DNA of 64,000 nucleotides from Posidonia oceanica (GCA_037176725.1 JAZBRS010000011.1:3286001-3350000); one strand, 5' to 3'. Positions 10,969 to 22,161 are shown, counted from the stretch's first letter. Made by a program: numbers and translations. The notes: generated from the letters alone by a model not told the origin.

Positions 10969-11280
10969 GTTCTTTTCTTGTGGCTAGTAGTATGGCCAGA
11001 GTTTTGTTTGACTCAAGGAGTTCTTGCTTGTTTATATCTGAGTCATTTGCAGCTGAGCTTGGCCTGAGACCGACAAGATTAGCATTTCATCTTGATGTGG
11101 TGACTCCTTTAGGGGAGCACAGCCTGGTATGGAAGTTTCTAAGGTCCATTGGTGTGAAGCTGGGAGAGATGGACTTTGAGGCCAGTCTGATAGTTATGGA
11201 CATGCGGGAGTATGATGTCATACTGGGGATGGACTGGCTGACGTAGTATTCAGCTGTAATTGACTGTGCCAAGAAGACTA
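10969..11280 (+). pseudogene. Aspartic protease domain of Tekay Pol, inactivated
   Basis: Retroviral-type aspartic protease that would mature Gag-Pol. The active-site region near 11010-11035 reads L-F-D-S-R-S-S where the family has D-S-G, so the essential glycine is replaced (a GG-to-AG type change). The C-terminal hallmark I-L-G-M-D-W-L is intact (11217-11241), but a TAG follows at 11244-11246, apparently a mutated CAG. The frame is the same as gag once the upstream intron is removed. Both defects are transitions. The remaining residues match the Tekay/Del protease pattern well. Confidence 0.85.
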
Positions 11281-12790
11281 TGGTGGCGGATTGTCCCGGC
11301 CACGGATGGTGTTTGGTCCAAGGGGTTAGACCTAGAGGGCCAAAGAAGATTATTTCAGCAATGAAGGCCTACCGCCATTTAGCAAGGGGCAGTGTGGGCT
11401 ACCTGCCTAGTGTGACTGTATCCTCTTCATCAGCTATGAGGATACAAGACATACCAGTGGTTAGTGGGTATCCAAATGTGTTTCCACAGGATCTACCTGG
11501 TATGCCGCCACATAGGGAGGTGGAGTTCCAGATAGATTTGGTGCCTGGTTCTGGTGCTATTTCGAATGCCCCGTATAGAATGGCGCCTGCCGAATTGAGG
11601 GAACTCAGTAGTCAGTTGTAAGAACTGCTAGACAGAGGGTTCATCCGGCCCAGTGTTTCTCCTTGGGGAGCGTCAGTTTTGTTCGTCAAGAAGAAGGATG
11701 GTACACTCAGATTGTGCACTGATTATAGAATGTTGAATCAGATTACCATCAAGAACAAATACCCTTTGCCTAGAATTGATGACCTGTTTGACCAGTTACA
11801 GGGAGCGTCTGTCTTCTCCAAGATAGACTTGAGGCAGGTTATCACCAGCTCCGAATTTGGGAGTCTGATGTTCAGAAGATAGCTTTTCGGACTCGGTATG
11901 GCCACTATGAGTTCAGGGTCATGCCATTTGGGTTGACCAATGCACCAACAGCTTTCATGGACCTGATGAACAGGGTGTTCAGGCCCTATCTGGATCAGTT
12001 TGTGGTGGTTTTTGTGGATGACGTGCTAGTATACTCTCCTGACATAGAGACTCACCGGATGCATTTGAAGGCAATTTTGGAGACTTTGAGGCAGAATCAG
12101 CTCGCAAAGTTCTCCAAGTGCGAGTTTTGGCTCGAGGAGGTTGCTTTTCTTGGCCACGTCATCTCTGGTGCTGGAATCAAGATTGATCCTGCCAAGGTTG
12201 AGGCAGTGAGCAGTTGGGTCATGCCGAAGTCAGTTTCTGAGATCAGAAGTTTTCTGGGTTTGGTAGGATATTATCGGAGGTTTATTCAGGATTTCTCCAA
12301 GATTGCTGAACCTCTGACCAGATTGACCAGGAAGGAAGTCTCTTTTGTGTGGGATTGGCGGTGTGAAGAGAGCTTCCTTGAGTTGAAGACTCGACTGGTT
12401 TCATCTCCTGTCCTAACTTTGCTCTCAGGGAGTGGTGGTTTCACAGTCTACAGTGATGCCTGTGGAACTGGGTTGGGGTGTGTTCTGATGCAGCATGGTA
12501 GAGTTGTGGCTTATACATCTTGGCAACTCAAAGACCATGAGAAGAATTACCCCACTCATGATTTGGAGCTTGCTGCTGTGGTTTTTGCCTTGAAGATTTG
12601 GAGGCACTACCTCTATGGCGAACAGTTTGAGATCTTCACAGATCACAAGAGCCTGAAATACATTTTCACTCAGAAGGATTTGAACCTGAGACAGAGGAGG
12701 TGGGTGGAGTATCTTAAGGATTATGATTTCAGTCTATCCTACCACCCAGGGAAGGCTAATGTGGTTGCCGATGCTTTGAGTAGGCGTGCC
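11281..12790 (+). pseudogene. Reverse transcriptase and RNase H of Tekay Pol, frameshifted
   Basis: RT copies the RNA into cDNA, and RNase H removes the RNA strand. RT begins with the P-Y-R-M linker region near 11570. A TAA at 11619-11621 interrupts it. The L-F-V-K-K-K-D-G and D-Y-R-M-L-N motifs are intact. A one-base deletion at about 11834-11838, just after K-I-D-L-R, moves the frame, which then continues from 11840 through M-P-F-G-L-T (11921) and the catalytic F-V-D-D box (about 12010-12021). RNase H spans about 12440-12790 with its acidic residues in S-D-A-C-G, H-D-L-E-L, F-T-D-H-K and V-A-D-A-L-S-R all present. Only the breaks prevent a continuous product. Confidence 0.9.
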
Positions 12791-14344
12791 TACTCGATGG
12801 CCAACCTGATGATTAGAGAATGGCATCTTTTGGAGGGGTTGGTCGAGTGCAAACCACAGAGGCAATCTCGGGATTCAGGCAGAGTGTGTTTGGCTAACTT
12901 GTTAGTTCGCCCGAGGATGGTGGAGGCAGTGGTAGCTGCTCAGCAGTTTGATCCTTTTGTACCTGGAATCTGGAAGAAGATGGAGGCAGGAGAGGCACCC
13001 CATTTCTCTATTGGGGTAGATGGTGGGCTCAAATATGACATGCGTCTGTATGTACCTCAAGTGGAGGAGGTGAAGCAGAGTTTGCTGGATGAGGCTCACC
13101 GATCCAGGTATTCCATTCATCCCGGGAGCACCAAGATGTTCAAGGATCTGAAGAGGAATTTCTGGTGGCCTGGAATGAAGAAGGAGATAGCTGAGCATGT
13201 GGCTAAGTGTACAACCTGCCAAATGGTGAAGATTGAACATCAGAAGCTTGGAGGATTACTGCAACCTTTGGATATTCCGATATGGAAATGGGAGCAGGTG
13301 TCTATGGATTTTGTGACTGGATTGCCCTGGAGCAGGAGGAAGAATGATTCTATGTGGGTGATCGTTGATAGGCTCACAAAATCAGTACATTTCCTACCTA
13401 TGAGAGTGAATCTTCCTTTGCAGCAGTTGGCAGAGTTGTATGTGTCTGAGATTGTCCGATTGCATGGAGTGCCAGTCTCCATTATGTCTGACAGAGATGC
13501 CTGTTTCACCTCGAGGTTCTGGAAAGTGTTGCAAGAGGCTTTTGGCACTATGTTGAATTACAGTACAGCTTTCCACCCTCAGTTGGATGGTCAGACGGAG
13601 AGGACTATTCAGACTTTGGAAGACATGCTGAGAGCCTGCACTCTGGATTTTGGGGGTTGCTGGGAAGAGCACCTGCCGCTGGTGGAGTTTGCCTACAACA
13701 ATAGTTTTCACTCCAGCATTGGGATGGCTCCGTATGAGGCACTGTATGGGAGGCTGTGCTAGACACCCACCTGTTGGAGCGATGTAGGAGAACGCTAGCT
13801 TGTTGGTCCAGAGATTATGCAGCAATATGAAGAGAAAGTGGACTTGATCAGGAAGAGATTGTTGACTGCACAGAGCAGGCAGAAGAGCTATGCAGACAGG
13901 AGGCGAAGGCCTTTGGAATTCGAGGTAGGAGACTTCATTTTCCTAAAGGTGTCACCAACTAAAGGGGTTGCAAGGTTTGGGAAGCGGGGCAAGCTGAGTC
14001 CTTGGTATATTGGCCCCTATGAGATTGCTAGAAGAGTTGGTGAGGTGGCTTACAAGTTGGATTTGCCTCCAGAGCTCTCAGGTGTGCATAGCGTCTTCCA
14101 TGTGTCGATGCTGAGGAAGTGTGTTGCTGATGTTTCCCAGATTTTACCAGTACAGCCAGAAGGACTGCAGCAGGACTTGTCCATGGAGGAGAACGCTGTT
14201 CCGATTCTAGATCGTAAGGAGCAAGTTCTCAGGAACAAGGTTATACCTTTGGTACTGGTTCGGTGGCAGCACCATGGTGTGGAGGAAGCCATTTGGGAGC
14301 GGGAAGCGGATATGTATTCTAGATACCCTTATTTGTTTCATTAG
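12791..14344 (+). pseudogene. Integrase with GPY/F region and chromodomain-like tail, two stops
   Basis: Integrase inserts the cDNA into chromatin. The zinc-binding HHCC region is at about 13090-13230. The catalytic triad is visible as M-D-F near 13300, S-D-R-D near 13485 and the E of T-E-R near 13593. TAG codons at 13760-13762 and 13796-13798, in the same frame, separate the core from the C-terminal part (13817-14344). That part holds the G-P-Y motif (about 14010) and ends with V-R-W...E-A-I-W-E-R-E...Y-P-Y-L-F, the divergent chromodomain typical of Tekay, thought to steer insertion to certain chromatin. At least the second stop looks like CAG turned to TAG. Confidence 0.9.
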
Positions 14345-14370
14345 CTGTGAGTTTCGAGGACGAAATTTCT

Positions 14371-14386
14371 TTTAAGGGTGTTAGAT
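14371..14386 (+). other. Polypurine tract region of the Tekay element
   Basis: TTTAAGGGTGTTAGAT abuts the 3' LTR, after gaggacgaaatttct, the usual sequence before the 3' LTR in this clade. The tract is degenerate (AAGGGTG). It would prime plus-strand DNA. Confidence 0.7.
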
Positions 14387-16562
14387 TGTAATATCCTGAT
14401 TTTCCATAATATAATTTGAGTTAATTATTTTAGAAAATCATTCCCTGTTGTTGTTGTGTGTTGGTGGTTGTGTGTCTCTGGTGGTTCAGTTTCTGGCTCC
14501 TCGGAGTTGTTCGGTGTGGCCGAGAGAAAGAAAGGGCTTGATTGAAAGGAAGTTAGGGGCTCATTTGAGGTTTGTGGAGAGAGAGAGAGGGAAATGTAAT
14601 TTTCCAACTTCTTTCCTCTCCCACCGCACATGCCCTTTCCTTCTCTTCTTTCTTCCCTTCTTTCTTTTCCTCATTTTTCTTCCACCACCACCGATGACTG
14701 CTGCTGCCCTAGGGGATCGCCGATGGTCGGAGGAGGAAGAGGAGGAGCGGCCTGTGCTAGAGGAGGCGCGGAGGCAAGCCAGAGAGAGGAGGGTGGTGCT
14801 CGTCGGCCGGAGGAGGCGGAGTTCGTCGGCCGGCCGAGGTTAGGGCAGAGTTGGTGCGTGTCCTCCCCCTCGTTTCCTTTCTTAAATTCTTGCCTAAATG
14901 CTTTGAATGCATGTGATCTAGCTATGCCATGAATATTGTAGGATTTTATTTGGGTTTTGAATGGTTTTTGATAGCAATGTGGATTGAATGGAAATAGGTT
15001 TTATTTGAGCTTCTGAGCTTTGCGATTTAATATCTTGTTGTATGATGCATGGAATGGTTTGATTTTTGTGCTCAAGTGTAGAGCACTCGTGATGCTTTGA
15101 TTCTAGTATTTATTCATGGTTTGTCGATTTTTGTGGTGGAACCGGTTTTGATTCCAAGTTCGGGCGATTTGTTTTGGGTTCTGTTTTTGTTTTCTGAAAT
15201 CGCCCAGAACGGAGTGTCGTTTTTGGAACTGAGCGTCGTTTCTCTTGATCTGGGGCGCCACTTTTAGGCAGAGTGCCATTTCCTGTAGCAAAATGGAGCA
15301 TCGGGTCCAAAACGGAGTGCCGTTTTCTCCTGACATGGAGCACCATTTTTGGGCGGAGCACCGTTTTCTGTAGCAAAACGGAGCACCAGTCCAAAACGGA
15401 GCGCCGTTTCAGTGCAGAATTGTGAGCTTTTGCTTCTGATCCGGCACTCTGGTGAATTTCGACGTGCCAAATCAAAGGGTGATTGCTTTCTAAGGAAAAG
15501 GTTTTGAAATTTGTTTTGCTATGAATTATGGTGATTTTTGGTGTTTTATGGATGTGTGAGATTTGTGGATTATGAGAAATGATTTTCAAAGGGTTTCCAA
15601 ATGATTTTGGAAAAGAAATGCATGTTTGTGAAAAGAGTTTGGAATGGTTTCCGTGGTTTTGAAGGACCAAGAGACTGAAGCTTCTGACTGGTAACTAGGG
15701 GTGTTTGAATACACTCTATGGTTCGAGAGTTAGATAGCCTAGGGTGAGGTTAGCGGTATAGTAAGACCCGTTGAAACAGATGGTCTACCCTCTGTGCCGG
15801 TGCTGTCTAGGGCTGGGGTTGGAGTCCCTAGACGCTTGGGCACCAAAGGGGCGCCAGAGTGCGTAACCCCGTGTTGATATGATGTTGATCATGGAAATGA
15901 TCATGATATAAATTGAGGGCTGAGTTCCTAGGGCGGATTGTTCTCCCACACGGGATAGTCTTCTGCAGCATTGCAGCCAAGAGATGCGTGTGTTATCTGC
16001 AACTGCTTGTGGCTGGTGTCGTTCACTTGAGGTCAGGGTGTTCGATTAGATTTGGAATCGATGTGTGTGTGAATGTGGATTTGAGATGGTTTTGTGATGG
16101 ATTTGAGAATGCATATGTTTATAGAAAATGTAGATAGCTTTATAAAAGCATTTGGTTTCATAAATGGCATGTTACAATGATTTGTTGGCTTTTGGTTTAT
16201 CAATTGAATGTTATGCTTTTAAATAGCATGGATTGCCGTGGTTTGTGATGGCTTTGGATTTTATAATGCTTTAGTTAATATTTCTGCTTCCGTTTGTCGT
16301 GGTTTTGGGTGGCACGTACTGGGTGACTTAGATGTCACTCACGCGTGTTTTGTTTGGTTTTCAGGTACAGGGTCGAGGTACAATCCAGCCTGATGCTTGT
16401 TTAGGAGCCACGTAGCCGCACACTAGGAATCTTGGGAGTTTTGTAATAATTTTGTAATAGTTTTGTAAAATTTTAAATTTATTCTCAAATGTAATTAATT
16501 GTTTATCTCTTTTAAATTCATTTGGGTAGTTGATGCTATTTTGGTCGCACCGGGGCGTGACA
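14387..16562 (+). repeat. 3' LTR of the Tekay element
   Basis: It has the same ends as the 5' LTR. It contains 39 bp absent from the 5' copy at about 16382-16424 (starting tccagcctgatgc). The palindrome cluster is at 15205-15420. Confidence 0.95.
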
Positions 16563-16567
16563 CCCAT

Positions 16568-18502
16568 ACGCCCGATGAGCGGTCTTTCTAGGCTAATCTC
16601 GCTCACATGTGTGAAATGATTGCTATGCTATGCTATGCCATGAATGCTTTAGTATGCTTAATCATATGCTTAAATGACAAGATGCATGAGGGAAAACAAA
16701 ACATGCAATCTATGTGCTCAACAGCACTGTTAGTGTTCCAAACGGGATGGGCCCTGGTTCGTAAGAACTCGAAACAGTAATCATCATCGCCCTAGATGCA
16801 ATGTAGGTGGAAAACAAAACGTTGAAGGAAAACCATTCAATGCAAGGATGCGGCATGCAAGGGGAAAAAAAACACCGACGGAAATCCATACAATGCTAGG
16901 ATGCAGCAAGCAAGGGGAAATCGAGTAAGGATGTAGAAGTAAACAAGACAGAAAGTCGATGAGTAAACAGAGGAGCAGAACTCTGCACTTGGTCTACTCT
17001 GGGCTCAGGTTGCGTGCTTGCAAGTCGCGCTGGATCTAGACGCCTTATACACGCACCCAAAGGTAATGCATATAAGATACGTTTGATCCTGTCGCTTACA
17101 GAACGCGTTTCAAGAATTACAAAGAGACCACGGATCTCAAAGTACAAACACTTGGCATACAAGGCATACAACCAAGCGGACAGACATTGGATGAACTGAA
17201 AAGAGATGTAAGACAAGCATAACGGACAGCAAAAGTCAAAAAGCAAATCAGTTGTGGAACTATTCTGGTTCCAGGCTGCGCGCCGGTAAGTCGCGCTAGA
17301 TATCGATGCTGTATAGACGCACCCAAAGGTAACGCCGTATACTAGCGCCGAATCGAGCCGCTTGTCTTGTTCGCACCAGAAAACTCAGAACAGATTTTGG
17401 CCTCGTTGCACAATTGAGAAAAAGGCAGGAATGCAAGCTACAAAGCGATGATCGACGAAGCTAGAGAAGATGATAACGTAGCACAGAGGGCAAAGAAACG
17501 AAGAAAGGCATGCATGCAATGGTCTCCCCACCCGACGGCTCTTTGTGGGAAAGAAATGGGTCGCCGGCTGCTGTCGCGGCCGGAGACTCAATCCAGCTTT
17601 GCTGTGAGCCTTGGTTGGAGGTGGTGGAGGTCGAATGGGTCTTCTGGATGCAATGCAAAGGCCAAAAACACGAATGAAAACAAAACTCGTCAGTGGCAGT
17701 AGAGTTGAAAACCGGAAAACGACAATGGGTAGCAGTAAAGCTTAAAGAAAACTCAGAGCGTATAACAGCTAATGCTACGCTAAGGGACAGGGGTGCTCAC
17801 CTATGAAGAGTCAGCGCGTGCTCTCAGTGGAGGGCGACGAACTCTGGAAGGCAAGGCTGCAGTGGGACTCCATAGGGATGCAAGGGCTCCGGGTGGTCTC
17901 AAGGCAATTTTCCGAGGGCCTCAAATGGAGGGGCAAGGGCATGTTTCATAGAGCGGCTCGGGGCTCGGATGTCGTCGGTTGAACGACGTGGGAAATGCAT
18001 GGCTTTGATTCAAAACCATGTGGGATATGATGGGAAATGGGCTTTGGATGGAGGTCTGGATCGTCCTGATGTAGTGTAGCACACCATTAGATCGAGGAGG
18101 GCCAATGAGGCGAGTGGATCGAAGGTTCACCCAAGTGGAATGGCAAAAGAATCCTTCTGTCAGTTTTAACTGAAATAAGGCATCGCGCCAGCAGTATACA
18201 CCTGTACAACGTGCCGCTTATCTACGTTTGAGGTAGACCCTGGCTTATTCCATCTTCTATAGACATCATGATTTGACGCCGTTTAGAGATGCTAGGCCTG
18301 TATCAAAAGACAGTAGCTGGATTTTGAGCTCATTCCAGGGTGTGTTGGGCTATTGGTGGGCTTGGGCTTTGTTGTGAATTGGATGTGAGGTGGCTTTTGG
18401 GATGGCTTGTTGGGATCTAGAGTGGGGTTAGGTCCACTACAACCAAGCCTTCTCCTCCCAAAGCGTCCGCCAATGAATAGCTATAAAAATGGGGTGTCTA
18501 CA
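16568..18502 (-). repeat. LTR E, third and longest fragment
   Basis: It resumes the conserved block cut by the Tekay element (acgcccgatgagcggtctttc). It contains a diverged internal duplication: 16980-17075 and 17262-17345 both carry ctgggct/ctggttccagg, aagtcgcgct and gacgcacccaaaggtaa. It ends in ggggtgtctaca. No coding sequence is credible. Confidence 0.78.
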
Positions 18503-19240
18503 ACAATACTCCAGCAGTTAAGGGGATAACAGCATTTGGTAACATGCACCACGACGCCCTAGGGATTTTGGTTATTCCCCTTGTCATTGGATCGACTGAA
18601 TTTGACGTGGAATTCTACGTCGTCGACTTGGAGCCATCTTTTAATCTTCTACTTGGGTGCCCTTGGTTGCACAAGCATCAAGTTATCGCCTCAACCCTCC
18701 ATCACATGATAAAGTTCTGTTGGGGCGACAACATTGTTGTTGTCGTGGAAGAAAATTTCAACAAGGAGAAGGTTGAGGCAGTATCCTTAGTTTCACTTCA
18801 GACTATCCACTTTGACCCGAAGCCTTCTAATGTCTTGTTCTGGGTTAATCGGTTCGAACCAGTTAACTACATCCCTACTCTTGAGCATGCTGGTTACCTG
18901 GCCATTCATAGCAACCCCTTCGCAATGGTCGAAAATTTGTGTCATAGGTGGGGATACATGAAAGGAACACCCCTCGGGTGATATGGCCAAGGAATCACCG
19001 AACCTATCATCATCGAGGAAAGGAGAGAATATGAAGGCCTTGGTTACGAATGGGAACCTTAGAAGGATGGATACTAGCACATGAGGAAGCAAATGAAGAT
19101 GATCATCCCTCAGGATTTAAGTAACTTCGTTAGTGCTGTCTTGGATCCGAATCAGAGCCAGGTGGCACTAGAAGCAGAGCAGCATGAGAGTGCACCATCA
19201 CATGTAGAAGAATGGGTCTGTATTGAGGACTACTATTTGG
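18503..19240 (+). pseudogene. Tat-type protease and G-patch fragment (plus strand)
   Basis: The fragment is the part of a Tat gag-pro ORF downstream of the protease active site. The open section 18544-18981 matches the 47605-49251 product closely: H-H-D-A-L-G-I-L, V-E-F-Y-V-V-D-L, then L-L-G-C-P-W-L-H-K-H. A G-patch-like segment follows (R-W-G-Y...G-T-P-L-G, then E-G-L-G-Y). A TGA within the G-patch, at a likely CGA codon, and later TAG codons break it. The 5' part with the catalytic aspartate is absent because element E inserted here. Homology fades at about 19235 in E-D-Y-Y. Confidence 0.85.
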
Positions 19241-20504
19241 AGTTGTAGGATCGAGAGGCTTCTCTAGAGGAGGGGTGAATAGAGAAGTTGAGTAAATTTA
19301 AAACTTATTTATTGTTTTTAAGTTCTTTAATAATTATAAGCACAAGTATATCAATGATGATTAAAACAACTAAGTAAAACAAGCATAGAAGGGGATGAAA
19401 GACAATGAAAACACTATAGATTTATAGTGGTTCGGCCAACCCCGGCCTAGTCCACTCCTCGAGAACCCCTCGAGAGTTTCCTTAATCTTAATAAACTTAC
19501 TTGTATGACGATCCCCTCGCCAATCCCGCAAAAACAGCAATACCTTCTGACAACCGGAGAAGCTCTAGACCTCTTGAAGCTTTTACAGATTTCAACTTGA
19601 ACACCACCAAACCATAAGATCACCCAACAACACAATAGGATGTAATGGATGTAGATTTTGGGCTCACTTTCCTTTTCTCAATGGGACTTAGCTTGGAATG
19701 CTCTCTTTTGATGTGGAATGAAGTTTTGGAGCTTGAATAACAACTAGGCTTGCAATATGCTTAGAGTGGAATTGGTGTATTTGGAAGGGAGGAATAGGGT
19801 CCTATTTATAGGAAAGAAATAATATTTACATGTGTTAAACACCTTCATTTTTCTCTTTAACGTTCACAAATGGCTAGTAGTTTGGCATACCGAAAATTTT
19901 CGGTCGCCTGTTTTGTCATTAACGTTCACAAAAATCGACCAGTTTGGTATACCAAAATGTTTCGATGTGCCGAAGGTGCTCTTGGTTGTGAACCTATATT
20001 CTAGATTTTGGTATACCGAAGTTTTTCGATATGCCGATTCTATTATCTGTTGTGAACTTTGATTTCCCTAGATTTCTGTACACCGAAATTATTCAGTCTG
20101 CTGAAATCAACCCTTGAACCTATCTTTAAGGATTTTTCTACAGTTCTTTCTTGGGTTCATGGGTATTCCTATTTTTCTAGGATTTTGACATGTTTCGGAG
20201 ATCTTTTACACATCCTAGAAATTACAAAAAGAGAAATGAAAAATTACATCAATGATTTTGCAATAAACTCAAACGCATTCTTTTGGTTTTGATTTTCTTT
20301 GATTTCTCTTTGAGTTCTTCAAAATATCTCCACGTTTCTTCTTTCATGGTATGTATCTTCCTTGTAAGCCCTTTCTTGGAGTTTCTTCACTTTATACTTT
20401 AAGCATTTCTCACATAGTAATATTAGTCCAAAAAAAAAAACAATATACATGACTTTATTATCATCAAAATAAAATATTCAGGTGTATATTTCCTACTGCA
20501 AGGC
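19241..20504. other. Unclassified segment, probably another insertion
   Basis: It lies between the Tat protease fragment and LTR G and resembles neither. It opens with tgtaggatcgagaggc and gaggggtgaatagag, has tttatagtggttcggcc near 19420, AT-rich sequence and a run of A at 20430, and ends near tttcctactgca. TG and CA at its possible ends could suit an LTR, but I find no target duplication. A short repeated phrase (accgaaattttcgg-like) occurs at 19885-20090. The ORFs at 19832-20292 have no recognisable domain. Confidence 0.4.
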
Positions 20505-20693
20505 CTGCTTGCTGGATCTTGGGCCCATTCCTTAGATGTTTGAACCACAAATGGGTTTTGGTAGGCTCATGGTATTGAATGGGTTTAAGATGCTAGGATA
20601 GGTTTATGAGAGCTGGTTAGGTCCACCATGACCAAAGAACGTTCTTCCGGAGGAGTCCACCAACAAGCGACTGCAAAAATTGGGGTGTCTACA
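20505..20693 (-). repeat. Truncated LTR of minus-strand element G
   Basis: Only the start of the LTR (minus sense, TGTAGACACCCC) remains. It is similar to the matching end of LTR E (gctggatcttgg, ggttaggtccacc). A polypurine tract follows on the interior side, so it is the 3' LTR of an element whose body lies to the right. Confidence 0.72.
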
Positions 20694-20712
20694 GATGTCC
20701 CTCCCTGAGCGA
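20694..20712 (-). other. Polypurine tract of element G
   Basis: Plus strand gatgtccctccctgagcga gives CTCAGGGAGGGACATC on the minus strand next to the LTR. It is shared, with one difference, by 25464 and 38197. Confidence 0.75.
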
Positions 20713-21236
20713 GGTCGAGGGAAACGAGACTGATGCTCACGGTTGACAAGACACCCCGCTCAGAGTCCGTGGGAGGGTTCTATTGCTATTGGCATTGAGT
20801 CATTTATTCGACGGATGCACCGACAGTCATAACTCACTGCCCATGCAGATGCTAATGCTGATGCAGATCATGCATGTTGATGTGCACTGAACTCTGCCAG
20901 GGATGTGTGCGGTGTTGCCCGATGATTATGCTTATGTTTATGCTAATGCTAATGTAGTGATGCATGCTGATGTGGTGTTTATGCTAAATGCTGATGTAGT
21001 GGTGCATGCTAGTGTTAATGATGATGCAATGTGATGCCGGGTGACAAGTTGATGGCTAATCAAGCTATCAAACTTGGAGGGGCACTAGACAAGATTAACG
21101 GGCTTGCCGACCAGATAGTTGGGGATATCGGCCCGAAGCATGACAAGACTAACGGCTTGCCACCCGGGACGCCAAATAGTTTGACAAATGTCATCCAGGT
21201 AATTGGGGTTACCAGCATAAAAGGAGCAGTGACAAT
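20713..21236 (-). other. 3' internal region of element G, upstream part
   Basis: It has ATGCTAATGCTGATGC-type low-complexity repeats (20820-21030) and then hairpin units at 21038-21195. Examples are CAAG...CTTG arms around a ttaacgg/ctaacgg loop, and GATAG...TATC before ggcccg. These are counterparts of the arrays at 27059-29365. Confidence 0.6.
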
Positions 21237-21590
21237 ATGACGGTGGTCAGCCAGACAGAAGGGATGTCAGCCCGAAGAAGCGAGGATGTGACGGCAGTCG
21301 ACCAGACAGAAGGGATGTCAGCCCGAAGAAGCAACGATGGGACGGCGATCATCCAGACAGAGGGGATGTCAGCCCGGAGAAGCGATGATGTGACGGCAGT
21401 CGGCCAGACAGAAGGGATGTCAGCCTGGAGAAGCGACGATGTGATGGTAGTCGGCTAGACAAAAGGGATGTCAACCTGGAGAAGTGACGATGTGACGGTG
21501 GACGGCCAAACAGAAGGGATGTCAACCTGGAGATGCGACGATGTGATGGCAATCGGCCAGACAGAAGGGATGTCAGCCCAAAACGCAAGC
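21237..21590 (+). repeat. 48-bp tandem repeat array in element G
   Basis: Seven or eight units of 48 bp carry the core gggatgtcagcccg and gatgtgacggcagtcg. Forty-eight is a multiple of three, so one frame is open over several 16-residue units (21237-21458, Q-T-E-G-M-S-A-R-R-S). It is probably not a gene, as stops appear in some units and the element's coding strand is the other one. Confidence 0.85.
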
Positions 21591-22161
21591 AGCAATGATG
21601 CTTCCATTCACGCAGAGCGGGGCAATGTCAAGGAAGCCGGATCTCGTTCACATGGAGCGAGATCACAAGAAGGGAATGAGAAGCAAGTCAAACGCCTTAC
21701 CTGGCCAGATGGTCGGGGCCTCTCGGATATTTGTTCTGTTGCTGACATGATAATGCTGGTTGCGGCACTGTGCTATTTGCTGGAGGTTTGCTGCCACTAT
21801 GCTATGTTCCTTGATCCATGATCCTGCCAAGGGGCACGATGCAATTTGTCCGATGATAAGAATGCTCTACCATGTCTCTTTGAATGCTACTCGCGGCAAT
21901 TGCATCATCTTTCGAGGTCATTCCACGATTTTGCGAAGTCATGAAAGGGTAGTTTGCAATTTTGCTAGGCTAAAGGTGTGCAGGGGCGTGCTGTGGCTCT
22001 ACAGAACTTGAGGGGCTTTGCATTTCTGCCCAATCGGTTGCTGTTCTGGAGTAAATCTGCATCTAGGGGTGTATTTGTAATTATGCCAAACAATAGGGGT
22101 GTTGCTACAATCTTCCCAGTTGAGGGACACACGATGACCTTAGTTGATAGGGGTATGCTGC
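21591..22161. repeat. Element G body with degenerate repeats
   Basis: From about 21840 diverged units combine gaggggtg/gggcatt with gtaattttgc/gcaattttgct. The same kind of sequence resumes at 62122 on the far side of the outer element. No gene is seen. Confidence 0.55.

Larger units (their letters stand above)
7476..16562 (+). mobile_element. Complete Tekay/Del-type chromovirus (Ty3/gypsy), coding region decayed
   Basis: The element is 9087 bp with LTRs of 2137 bp (7476-9612) and 2176 bp (14387-16562), both TG...CA. The target duplication is CCCAT (7471-7475 and 16563-16567). An initiator-Met-type primer-binding site and a polypurine tract flank the internal region. Domain order is gag, protease, RT, RNase H, integrase, chromodomain-like tail, which with GPY/F and the C-terminal tail fits the Tekay (Del) clade. 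LTR divergence by eye is about three per hundred. Protein-coding damage includes stops, a one-base deletion and an altered protease motif, so it is not autonomous now. Confidence 0.92.
1152..18502 (-). mobile_element. 5' LTR of Tat-like element E, split by two insertions
   Basis: The LTR consists of 1152-1163, 7190-7475 and 16568-18502, about 2.2 kb in all. On the minus strand it begins TGTAGACACCCC (plus-strand end ggggtgtctaca at 18491-18502) and ends beside the primer-binding site at 1131-1151, so it is a 5' LTR. The solo LTR (1164-7184) is flanked by ATGCC and the Tekay element (7476-16562) by CCCAT. Removing both makes the LTR continuous. Its right flank lies in a Tat protease gene of opposite orientation, so E itself inserted into another retrotransposon. 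Confidence 0.8.

Noticed and set aside
19241..20504. A DNA transposon with terminal inverted repeats
   Set aside because: Only about six bases (gtagga) match between the ends and no target duplication is visible, so I left it unclassified.
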